Of a DNA stretch of 6,177 nucleotides, positions 1 through 5,454 are shown in pieces (the first letter of the stretch is position 1; each line of letters starts with the position of its first letter). A model generated the notes under the pieces. The model saw only the letters and a list, made by a program, of their open reading frames with translations. It did no database searches and had not been told where the DNA came from. Position numbers and translations under genes: made by a program. This stretch comes from SSSZ01 sp035345935 (GTDB lineage Bacteria; Pseudomonadota; Gammaproteobacteria; Burkholderiales; Rhodocyclaceae), in NCBI GenBank assembly GCA_035345935.1, contig DAORDK010000154.1, forward strand, positions 1-6,177. Reading direction: 5' to 3'.

Positions 1-556
1 AGTGCACGCCGGCGGCACCGGCGGCGATCATGTTCTTCATCAGTTCGAAGGCGTTCAGAACACCGCCGAAACCGGCTTCCGCGTCGGCGACGATGGGCAG
101 GAAGTAGTCGATGAAGCCTTCGTCGCCGGGACCGACGCCACGGGACCACTGAATTTCGTCAGCGCGCTTGAAGGTGTTGTTGATGCGGCGAACCATGGTG
201 GGGACGGAGTCATAGGCGTACAGAGACTGGTCCGGGTACATGGTTTCGGAGGTGTTGCCGTCGGCAGCGACTTGCCAGCCGGACAGATAGACGGCTTCCA
301 GGCCGGCCTTGGCCTGTTGCATGGCCTGACCGGCGGTGATGGCGCCGAAGGCATTCACATAGCCCTTCTTGGCGGTACCGTTGATTTTTTCCCACAGGAT
401 CTTGGCACCGCGTTGGGCCAGGGTTTGTTCCGGCTGCAGGGAGCCGCGCAGCCGGACGACGTCAGCGGCGGAATAACCGCGCTTGATGTTCTTCCAGCGG
501 GGGTTTTCGGCCCAATCCTTTTCCAGGGCGGCAATTTGCTGTTCGCGAGTGCTCAT
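1..556 (-). CDS. aceA: Isocitrate lyase, N-terminal part (cut by window edge)
   Basis: Isocitrate lyase splits isocitrate into glyoxylate and succinate, the first step of the glyoxylate shunt that lets cells grow on acetate or fatty acids; it is a cytosolic Mg-dependent homotetramer. The 185 visible codons start MSTREQQIAALEKDW and carry family hallmarks: the YLSGWQVAAD block at residues 90-99, ETMYPDQSLY at 104-113, and VADAEAGFGG at 156-165, whose acidic residues contribute to metal binding in the family. The catalytic KKCGH loop would lie beyond the edge and is not seen. The ATG at 554-556 is chosen because AAGGAA (562-567) sits 5 bases upstream and the N-terminus fits the family. The gene follows rraA on the same strand after a 255-base gap and has its own promoter, so it is probably transcribed mainly on its own. 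Identity is very secure; completeness cannot be judged. Confidence 0.97.
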   Translation of the reverse strand, partial: MSTREQQIAALEKDWAENPRWKNIKRGYSAADVVRLRGSLQPEQTLAQRGAKILWEKINGTAKKGYVNAFGAITAGQAMQQAKAGLEAVYLSGWQVAADGNTSETMYPDQSLYAYDSVPTMVRRINNTFKRADEIQWSRGVGPGDEGFIDYFLPIVADAEAGFGGVLNAFELMKNMIAAGAAGVH

Positions 557-627
557 GTGGATTCCTTGAAGATGACAGGTTGAAGGTTCTACGGGGCGGC
601 CGAGCGGGCCGGTACCGTTGGGAAATG

Positions 628-656
628 AGTATAGAGGCTTTCGTTGCTGGGATCAA
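628..656 (-). promoter_or_regulatory. aceA promoter, sigma70 type
   Basis: On the minus strand, TTGATC (651-656) and TATACT (628-633) are separated by exactly 17 bases, a good sigma70-like pair. The predicted transcription start is near 621, giving a leader of about 65 nt before the aceA ATG. It lies directly downstream of an ordered half-site array (659-679) and an A/T-rich tract (about 682-725), which fits a regulated promoter. This is read from the sequence; no start site is known. Confidence 0.75.
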
Positions 657-658
657 CA

Positions 659-679
659 GTCTTATATAAGACATAAGAC
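659..679 (-). promoter_or_regulatory. Three 7-bp half-sites upstream of aceA (putative operator)
   Basis: Read on the minus strand, this 21-bp block is GTCTTAT, then GTCTTAT again, then ATAAGAC, with no bases between the units. The last two form a perfect 14-bp palindrome GTCTTATATAAGAC (659-672); the first is an extra direct copy (673-679). The block ends 2 bases upstream of the aceA -35 box, with the palindrome centre about 44 bases upstream of the predicted start. That position suits an activator touching RNA polymerase, or a repressor that blocks it. The binding protein is unknown from this window. An additional CAACATGTTG palindrome lies further upstream at 700-709 and overlaps TTGCGGCAA (707-715). 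Confidence 0.65.
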
Positions 680-811
680 GGTTTATTTATTTTTAAAAAC
701 AACATGTTGCGGCAAAAATTTTGTATCGTGAAATGCAGTGCGCTCCTATGAAATCGAGGGGGTTTGGGCCTGGGCTAGGAGTTCGTTTCGACTCGTAAAG
801 GTTCTCCGGGT

Positions 812-1303
812 TCAGGTCAAAGGGTGGTTGGCGACCAGGACGCCATCGGGATCGGCATAGAGCCATTCGCCGGGACGGAAGGTGGTCCCGCCGAAGGTCA
901 CCGCGAGGTCCCGCTCGCCGACGCCCTTCTTGATGCTCTTCTGCGGATGGGTGGCCAGGGCTCGCACGCCGATGTCGATTGCGCCGATGGCGGCGGAATC
1001 GCGGATGCAACCATAGACGACGATCCCCTCCCAGCCGTTCTTGTGGGCGAGCACCGCCAGTTGGTCACCGACCAGGGCGCAACGCTGGGAGCCGCCGCCA
1101 TCGACGACCAGGACCTTGCCCCGGCCATCCCCGCCGAGGGCTTCGCGGACCAGGGAATTGTCCTCGAACAGCTTGAGGGTGACGATCTGTCCCGAAAACG
1201 TCGCGCGGCCGCCGAAGACGCGAAACATGGGAGCGACGACTCGGACCTGGGTGCCGAGTTCGGTCTCGTACTGGTCGCAGAGGTCGGCAGTTTGAAAGCT
1301 CAT
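812..1303 (-). CDS. rraA: RraA family protein (RNase E activity regulator / HMG aldolase fold)
   Basis: The 163-residue protein matches the usual RraA length of about 160. In E. coli RraA binds RNase E and lowers its RNA-decay activity; close relatives are class II 4-hydroxy-4-methyl-2-oxoglutarate / oxaloacetate aldolases. Visible signatures are VVDGGGSQRCALVGDQLA (67-84), and GCIRD (98-102) with the Arg-Asp pair that binds substrate and metal in the aldolases. Because this Arg-Asp pair is kept, aldolase or oxaloacetate decarboxylase activity is possible; the sequence alone does not decide between the roles. The ATG at 1301-1303 is preferred over upstream in-frame starts because AGGGAG (1311-1316) lies 7 bases before it and MSFQTADLCDQY matches the family N-terminus. 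It follows clpA on the same strand beyond an intrinsic terminator, with no obvious promoter of its own. No clear intrinsic terminator follows it. Confidence 0.93.
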   Translation of the reverse strand: MSFQTADLCDQYETELGTQVRVVAPMFRVFGGRATFSGQIVTLKLFEDNSLVREALGGDGRGKVLVVDGGGSQRCALVGDQLAVLAHKNGWEGIVVYGCIRDSAAIGAIDIGVRALATHPQKSIKKGVGERDLAVTFGGTTFRPGEWLYADPDGVLVANHPLT

Positions 1304-1321
1304 GGAAGTTCTCCCTACGGG

Positions 1322-1351
1322 AAAAAAGAAAAGCCATGCGGCGCATGGCTT
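1322..1351 (-). terminator. Intrinsic terminator after clpA
   Basis: On the minus strand a perfect 9-bp stem, AAGCCATGC with GCATGGCTT (1331-1351, 3-nt loop), is followed directly by TTCTTTTTT (1322-1330). It starts 19 bases past the clpA stop codon. It is a strong rho-independent terminator by shape. It ends only 18 bases before the rraA ATG, so it may also act as an attenuator for rraA. Confidence 0.88.
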
Positions 1352-1370
1352 GGGGGGATGGGATGGGTCG

Positions 1371-3626
1371 TCAGGCCAAGGCTTCGGCGATTTCTTCGAA
1401 GACCAGTCTGACCTTGCCTTCGGCGTCCAGGTCCACGGTGACGCGACCGCCATTGGACAGCCGGCCGAAAAGCAGCTCGTCCGCCAGGGCCGAGCGGATG
1501 GTGTCCTGGATCAGGCGGGCCATGGGGCGAGCTCCCATGAGGGGGTCGAAGCCCTTGCCAGCCAGCATCTCCTTCAAGGCATCGGTGAAGTGGGCTTCCA
1601 CCTTCTTCTCGTGGAGTTGCTCCTCAAGCTGCATGAGGAACTTGTCGACCACACGGAGGATGACGTCGTGGTCAAGGGCCGCGAAGGAAATGGTGGCATC
1701 CAGCCGATTGCGGAACTCCGGCGTGAACAGGCGCTTGATTTCCGCCATCTCGTCGCCGGCCTGCTTGCTGCTCGTGAAACCTATTGAGGTCTTCTGCAGG
1801 TCGGCGGCCCCGGCATTGGTGGTCATGATGATGACCACGTTGCGGAAATCGGCCTTGCGCCCGTTGTTGTCGGTCAGGGTCCCGTGATCCATCACCTGGA
1901 GCAGGATGTTGAAGATGTCGGGATGGGCCTTTTCGATTTCGTCGAGCAAGAGCACGCAGTAAGGCTTCTTGGTGATCGCCTCGGTCAGCAGACCGCCCTG
2001 GTCGAAACCGACGTAGCCCGGAGGAGCCCCAATCAGGCGAGAGACCGCGTGGCGCTCCATGTACTCGGACATGTCGAAGCGCTGCAATTCGATCCCCATG
2101 CAGTAAGCAAGCTGCTTGGCGACCTCCGTCTTGCCGACGCCAGTGGGGCCGGAGAAAAGGAAGGAGCCGATCGGTTTGCCCGGATTGCCGAGCCCGGAAC
2201 GGGCCATCTTGATCGCCTTGGTGAGCGCGTCGATGGCTTTGTCCTGGCCGAAGACGACGGCCTTCAAGTCGCGGTCCAGATTCTTCAAGGCGCCGCGGTC
2301 GTCGGTCGTCACATGCTGGGAAGGGATACGGGCGATCTTGGCGACGATTTCCTCGATGTCCTGCTTGCCGATGACCTTCTTCTGCTTCGATTTGGGCAGG
2401 ATGCGCTGGGCGGCACCGGCCTCGTCGATGACGTCGATGGCCTTGTCCGGCAGATGGCGATCCGTGATGTAGCGGGCGGAGAGCTCCACCGCCGAGGACA
2501 GCGCCGTCGCCGAGTATTTGATACCGTGGTGCGCTTCGAAGCGGGCCTTCAGCCCCTTGAGGATTTCGACGGTTTCGGCCACCGACGGCTCGCTCACGTC
2601 GATTTTCTGGAAACGCCGGGACAGCGCGCTGTCCTTCTCGAAAATTCCCCGGAATTCGGTATAGGTCGTCGCTCCGATGCACTTCAAAGTGCCGGCCGAA
2701 AGGGCGGGTTTCAAGAGATTGGAGGCGTCCAGGGTCCCCCCCGAGGCGGCGCCGGCGCCGATCAGAGTGTGGATTTCGTCGATGAAGAGGATGGCATTGA
2801 CGTTGTCCTGGAGAGCCTTCAGGACCCCTTTGAGTCGCTGTTCGAAATCGCCGCGATACTTGGTGCCGGCCAAGAGCGCCCCCATATCCAGGGCGTAGAC
2901 GTTGGCTTTGCCCAGGATTTCCGGAACGTCCCCTTCGACCACCCGACGCGCCAGCCCCTCGGCGATGGCGGTCTTTCCGACTCCCGCCTCGCCCACGAGG
3001 AGGGGATTGTTCTTCCGGCGGCGGCAGAGAATCTGGATCACCCGCTCCAGTTCCTTGTCGCGGCCGATGAGGGGGTCGATCTTGCCCTGCAAGGCCAGAG
3101 CGTTGAGATTGATGGTGTACTGCTCCAGCGGGCCGGCTTGCTGCTGCTCTCCCTCGGTCTCGGTTTCGCCTTCGGCTGGCGCCTTTTGCTGGGGTACCTT
3201 GCTGATGCCGTGGGAAATGAAATTCACCACGTCGAGCCGGGTCACGCCCTGCTTCTGGAGAAAATAGACCGCGTGGGAGTCCTTCTCTCCATAGATGGCC
3301 ACCAGGACGTTGGCCCCGTTGACCTCTTTCTTACCCGAGGACTGGACGTGCAGGATCGCCCGCTGGATGACGCGCTGGAAGCCCAGGGTAGGCTGAGTGT
3401 CGATTTCCTCTTCGCCCGAGACCGAGGGGGTGTGCTCGGCGATGAAGTTCGCCAGGTCCCGGCGCAGGCCATCGACCTTCGCTCCGCACGCTCTCAGGGC
3501 CTCGGCGGCCGATGGATTGTCCAGAAGCGCGAGCAAGAGATGCTCGACAGTAATGAACTCATGCCGTTTCTGCCGCGCCTCCACGAAGGCCATATGCAGG
3601 CTGACTTCGAGTTCCTGAGCGATCAT
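1371..3626 (-). CDS. clpA: ATP-dependent Clp protease ATPase subunit ClpA
   Basis: ClpA is the hexameric AAA+ unfoldase that threads substrates into ClpP in the cytosol. The 751 residues are the usual ClpA length. Domains in order: a double Clp N-domain (about 1-145), a charged Gln/Glu-rich linker (about 146-168), the first AAA+ module with Walker A GEAGVGKT (212-219) and Walker B ILFIDE (279-284), and the second with Walker A GPTGVGKT (493-500), pore loop GYVG (537-540) and Walker B VLLLDE (558-563). There is no ClpB-type coiled-coil insertion. TSIGFTSS (613-620) holds the IGF tripeptide in the place of the IGL/IGF loop that docks on ClpP, so this is a ClpP partner. The ATG (3624-3626) overlaps the clpS stop as TAATG, with GGAGGA (3633-3638) 6 bases upstream, so the two genes are translationally coupled. 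No key residue is missing. Confidence 0.98.
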   Translation of the reverse strand: MIAQELEVSLHMAFVEARQKRHEFITVEHLLLALLDNPSAAEALRACGAKVDGLRRDLANFIAEHTPSVSGEEEIDTQPTLGFQRVIQRAILHVQSSGKKEVNGANVLVAIYGEKDSHAVYFLQKQGVTRLDVVNFISHGISKVPQQKAPAEGETETEGEQQQAGPLEQYTINLNALALQGKIDPLIGRDKELERVIQILCRRRKNNPLLVGEAGVGKTAIAEGLARRVVEGDVPEILGKANVYALDMGALLAGTKYRGDFEQRLKGVLKALQDNVNAILFIDEIHTLIGAGAASGGTLDASNLLKPALSAGTLKCIGATTYTEFRGIFEKDSALSRRFQKIDVSEPSVAETVEILKGLKARFEAHHGIKYSATALSSAVELSARYITDRHLPDKAIDVIDEAGAAQRILPKSKQKKVIGKQDIEEIVAKIARIPSQHVTTDDRGALKNLDRDLKAVVFGQDKAIDALTKAIKMARSGLGNPGKPIGSFLFSGPTGVGKTEVAKQLAYCMGIELQRFDMSEYMERHAVSRLIGAPPGYVGFDQGGLLTEAITKKPYCVLLLDEIEKAHPDIFNILLQVMDHGTLTDNNGRKADFRNVVIIMTTNAGAADLQKTSIGFTSSKQAGDEMAEIKRLFTPEFRNRLDATISFAALDHDVILRVVDKFLMQLEEQLHEKKVEAHFTDALKEMLAGKGFDPLMGARPMARLIQDTIRSALADELLFGRLSNGGRVTVDLDAEGKVRLVFEEIAEALA

Positions 3627-3934
3627 TAGTTTTCCTCCATGACGCAGGCCAGCGGATGCTGGTGCTGCCGGGCGTGGGCGCTGACCTGCTCGACCTTGGT
3701 TGCGGCAATGTCGCGAGGAAAGACCCCACAGAGCCCGCGCCCCTCATTGTGCACTTTGAGCATGATTCGTGTCGCTTGTTCAGTATCCATGCCGAAAAAT
3801 CGCTGGAGTACGGAAACTACGAAATCCATCGGAGTGTAGTCGTCGTTCAACAGCAGAACCTTGTACAACCGAGGCGGCCGGACGCGCGTGCGCTGCGCCT
3901 CGAGGAGTTCTCCGTCCATCGGTTTGATCGCCAT
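3626..3934 (-). CDS. clpS: ClpS, N-degron adaptor for ClpAP
   Basis: ClpS binds proteins with destabilising N-terminal residues (Leu, Phe, Tyr, Trp) and hands them to ClpA; it also biases ClpA away from other substrates. The 102-residue protein has a flexible N-terminal extension (1-20), then RPPRLYKVLLLNDDYTPMDF with the pocket residues Asn30, Asp31 and Asp32, the TPM gate (34-36), and His62 in KVHNEG, all as in functional ClpS. The start is pinned down: an in-frame TAG lies only four codons upstream, so the ATG at 3932-3934 is the first possible start. No Shine-Dalgarno is visible before it. A promoter just upstream predicts transcription starting at or within a couple of bases of the ATG. 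clpA follows with a one-base overlap. Confidence 0.97.
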   Translation of the reverse strand: MAIKPMDGELLEAQRTRVRPPRLYKVLLLNDDYTPMDFVVSVLQRFFGMDTEQATRIMLKVHNEGRGLCGVFPRDIAATKVEQVSAHARQHQHPLACVMEEN

Positions 3935-3940
3935 GAATTG

Positions 3941-3968
3941 ATTCTATACAGTCCGGTTCATAGTGCAA
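3941..3968 (-). promoter_or_regulatory. clpSA promoter candidate
   Basis: On the minus strand, TTGCAC (3963-3968) and TAGAAT (3941-3946) are 16 bases apart. The predicted start falls at about 3934, the A of the clpS ATG. A shifted -10 reading, TATAGA (3943-3948), has only 14-base spacing and would still give almost no leader. The -35 match is modest (4 of 6), and an additional promoter further upstream is possible. Confidence 0.5.
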
Positions 3969-4106
3969 TAGCTCGGGTCAGCAACATTGCGCCATGAGCC
4001 GTCGAAACCGGGCGATTTTGGCTCTGGGACTAGTGTATGCCTTTGGCATCGTCCGGAAACCCGCATGGCGCCTCGTTTTTTTGTTGCGCTGCGAAAAAAA
4101 TAGTTG
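3969..4106. other. Non-coding interval between divergent clpS and csp promoters
   Basis: No believable gene lies here; the open frames in it lack family features and ribosome sites. What can be seen: a small hairpin ATGCC/GGCAT (4037-4049), an 8-bp inverted repeat GCGCCATG (3989-3996) and CATGGCGC (4064-4071) 67 bases apart, a T8 run at 4076-4083, and an A7 run at 4094-4100 just before the csp -35 box. The A-rich tract could act as an UP element for csp. The inverted repeat is short and may be chance. Confidence 0.5.
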
Positions 4107-4135
4107 TTGACGCATAGGGTTATTGCGCGTAGAAA
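4107..4135 (+). promoter_or_regulatory. Promoter of the cold-shock gene
   Basis: TTGACG (4107-4112) and TAGAAA (4130-4135) are 17 bases apart. The A-rich stretch ending at 4102 lies immediately upstream, where an UP element would sit. The predicted start near 4142 leaves a leader of about 110 nt, typical of csp genes. Confidence 0.65.
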
Positions 4136-4141
4136 GCGAAA

Positions 4142-4252
4142 ACGTTTGGATTCAGCCTGCATCGAGGATGCGTCGCGCCCCCGGTTCGGCGAAGTCAAAC
4201 GGGGAGTCGGGGGAACCCGTTTCATTAAAGTTTTCGTAGGAAAGTAGCAGAC
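4142..4252 (+). promoter_or_regulatory. Long structured 5' leader of csp (possible cold-sensing UTR)
   Basis: The predicted leader holds a short hairpin GCATC/GATGC (in 4159-4172) and a longer one with perfect 7-bp arms AAACGGG (4197-4203) and CCCGTTT (4216-4222). The second stem ends 15 bases before the Shine-Dalgarno AGGAAAG (4238-4244). In E. coli cspA a leader of similar size refolds in the cold to aid translation; a like role here is inference. The E. coli cold-box sequence is not evident. Confidence 0.5.
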
Positions 4253-4456
4253 ATGGCACTAGGCACCGTCAAGTGGTTCAATGATTCCAAGGGGTTCGGC
4301 TTTATCACCCCGGACGATGGCAGCGAGGATCTTTTCGCCCACTTCTCCGCCATCAATATGAGCGGCTTCAAGACCCTCAAGGAAGGCGAGAAGGTTTCGT
4401 TCGAAGTGGTGCAAGGCCCGAAGGGCAAGCAGGCTTCGAATATCCAACGCGCTTGA
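4253..4456 (+). CDS. cspA: CspA-family cold-shock protein
   Basis: This is a single OB-fold cold-shock domain of 67 residues that binds single-stranded RNA or DNA and acts as an RNA chaperone or antiterminator. It has the RNP1 motif KGFGFI (13-18) and RNP2 DLFAHF (26-31), with the surface aromatics Trp8, Phe9, Phe15, Phe17, Phe28, His30 and Phe31, and the usual C-terminal ASNI segment. AGGAAAG (4238-4244) lies 8 bases before the ATG, supporting this start. The gene is monocistronic: its own promoter and long leader precede it and an intrinsic terminator follows. It runs divergently from clpS and converges with soxZ. Whether it is cold-induced or constitutive cannot be told from the protein, since bacteria usually carry several such paralogues; the letter A is a family label only. 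Confidence 0.96.
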   Translation: MALGTVKWFNDSKGFGFITPDDGSEDLFAHFSAINMSGFKTLKEGEKVSFEVVQGPKGKQASNIQRA

Positions 4457-4477
4457 ACCAAGACACCGGAATTCGTG

Positions 4478-4504
4478 AAACCCGTCTTCGGACGGGTTTT
4501 TTTT
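4478..4504 (+). terminator. Intrinsic terminator of csp
   Basis: AAACCCGTC (4478-4486), a TTCG tetraloop closed by C-G, then GACGGGTTT and a run of eight T (4497-4504). It begins 21 bases after the csp stop. On the minus strand the same hairpin lies just past soxZ but lacks a T run (CACG follows), so it would be at most a weak terminator for the sox operon. Confidence 0.95.
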
Positions 4505-4513
4505 CGGCCAGAA

Positions 4514-4825
4514 TCAGGTCACCGTGGTTTCGTCGGTGCGCTGTTCGCCCTGGGAGTCGAGCCAGTGGACGGCGATCCGGTCGCCCGGCTTGAGGCCCCG
4601 AGCGCGGAACGCGAAGAGCGGGTTCTTGGCGACTGCAGTATTGAGTTGCCCCTCGACAAGAAGGCGGCCATTGACCACGACGGTAAACGTATGGATGAAA
4701 TGTGCAGGCACGATCTGCCCTTTTTCGTCCTTGCGCAGCCCCGTTTCCATGGGATGCTGCAAGAGCATCCGGATCTCGGCGATCTCTCCCTGCACTTGCG
4801 CCCGGATCTTGATCGGGTCAGGCAC
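4514..4825 (-). CDS. soxZ: SoxZ, thiosulfate-oxidation carrier complex subunit
   Basis: SoxZ pairs with SoxY in the periplasm; the SoxYZ complex carries the sulfur substrate on a SoxY cysteine while the other Sox enzymes act on it. The 103-residue protein has the typical SoxZ length and the hallmark block HPMETGLRKDEKGQIVPAHFI (24-44). It has no signal peptide, as usual for SoxZ, which is exported bound to SoxY. It contains no cysteine. The start is GTG (4823-4825), supported by GAGGAAG (4833-4839) 7 bases upstream; the family N-terminus (xDPIKIRAQ) agrees. It lies 140 bases downstream of soxY, a wider gap than the close packing usual for these two genes, and its 3' end faces the csp terminator. 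Confidence 0.95.
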   Translation of the reverse strand: MPDPIKIRAQVQGEIAEIRMLLQHPMETGLRKDEKGQIVPAHFIHTFTVVVNGRLLVEGQLNTAVAKNPLFAFRARGLKPGDRIAVHWLDSQGEQRTDETTVT

Positions 4826-4965
4826 TGCGGAACTTCCTCGGGGACGCTAAAGGGGCAAGCGGTTCTGCGGCGCACGCCGCGGGACAAGACCGGCCCAGGG
4901 GCTGGGGGACATTGCAGAAACCGCCTTGCAGCGGATCGCTTGCATTGCGAGCGGGTGGATTCAGC
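4826..4965 (-). other. Hairpin-rich spacer between soxY and soxZ
   Basis: No gene is visible. The interval holds a GC-rich hairpin with 6-bp arms GCGGCG/CGCCGC (4867-4880; a 5-bp stem with a 4-base loop is more realistic), a stem CCCAG/CTGGG (4894-4906), and a third imperfect stem at about 4936-4952. None is followed by a T run, so they do not look like intrinsic terminators. They could stabilise mRNA ends or set the SoxY:SoxZ ratio; this is inference. Confidence 0.5.
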
Positions 4966-5451
4966 CTATGCACCGCATCCGCCCAAGGTGACCTTGACCT
5001 CCCGCCACGCGACGTGGTGCTTCCCGTCGCCAGTCCGGGCGACGACCCGCACCCGTGTAGTTTCCGCCAGCTTGAGCTGCAAACGGACATAGGGCAGGAC
5101 TCCGGCGCCAAAATCCAGAGCGGCGCACAGGGGCATCGGGTTCTTTTCGGCGAAAACGGCGAGATTGCGGGTGTCGGGCAAGGTGCAGGCAATCTCGATT
5201 TCCACCTTGGCGCCGTTCTCGGCGATCTCGGGAGCAGTGATCGCGATCTCCCGGGTCTCCGCCGCGCTCTCGACGCCGTAGGCCCGCAGGGCGGTGCTCA
5301 GGTTGCGGGAGGTAAACGCCGGCCGATTCCACTCGCCCGCCAGCACACGCCGCGGGATCAGCGCACTCGCGGCGAGGAACGGAAGCACTAGGCTCGCGCC
5401 TCCACTACGCAGAAGAATCCGGCGCAGAGGATCAACCGGAAGGGTATCCAT
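4966..5451 (-). CDS. soxY: SoxY, sulfur-carrier subunit of SoxYZ
   Basis: SoxY carries the sulfur substrate on a cysteine near its C-terminus during periplasmic thiosulfate oxidation. The 161-residue precursor starts with a Tat-like signal: twin Arg10-Arg11 in PLRRILLRSG, a hydrophobic stretch (about 19-33), and a likely cut after VLA (36-38). The mature part has the conserved AVFAEKNPMPLCAALDF region (98-114) and the C-terminal arm EVKVTLGGCGA with the carrier Cys159. Two points are odd: the arm ends GGCGA rather than the common GGCGG, and there are two more cysteines, Cys89 and Cys109, whereas well-studied SoxY has a single one. The ATG (5449-5451) begins 3 bases after the moaC stop and has no visible Shine-Dalgarno, so translation probably depends on coupling to moaC. 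No other sox gene is adjacent. Confidence 0.93.
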   Translation of the reverse strand: MDTLPVDPLRRILLRSGGASLVLPFLAASALIPRRVLAGEWNRPAFTSRNLSTALRAYGVESAAETREIAITAPEIAENGAKVEIEIACTLPDTRNLAVFAEKNPMPLCAALDFGAGVLPYVRLQLKLAETTRVRVVARTGDGKHHVAWREVKVTLGGCGA

Positions 5452-5454
5452 GGT

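Noticed and set aside
2..583. A 193-codon plus-strand frame over aceA
   Set aside because: It is the antisense shadow of isocitrate lyase, with no family features; the minus-strand frame is unmistakable.
743..781. Inverted repeat CTCCTA/TAGGAG after rraA as a terminator
   Set aside because: The arms are only 6 bp with a 27-base loop and no T run follows on the minus strand. The C-rich stretch might favour rho-dependent ending, but nothing decides it.
1884..3629. A 581-codon open frame antisense to clpA
   Set aside because: It mirrors clpA codon by codon, has no recognisable domain, and is the expected shadow of a GC-rich gene with biased third positions.
4037..4083. Hairpin ATGCC/GGCAT followed by a T8 run as a plus-strand terminator
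   Set aside because: The T run begins 26 bases after the stem, and no plus-strand gene ends upstream.
3944..4225. A 93-codon minus-strand frame in the clpS-csp gap
   Set aside because: It has no family likeness and no Shine-Dalgarno, its composition is basic and low in structure, and it covers promoter and leader elements of both neighbours.
4147..4967. A 12-bp repeat TGGATTCAGCCT at 4147-4158 and 4956-4967
   Set aside because: About one exact 12-mer repeat is expected by chance in a window of this size; the flanks do not match.
4475..5391. Overlapping plus-strand frames across soxZ, the spacer and soxY
   Set aside because: They lie antisense to clear Sox genes, one starts inside the csp terminator region, and neither shows domains or ribosome sites.
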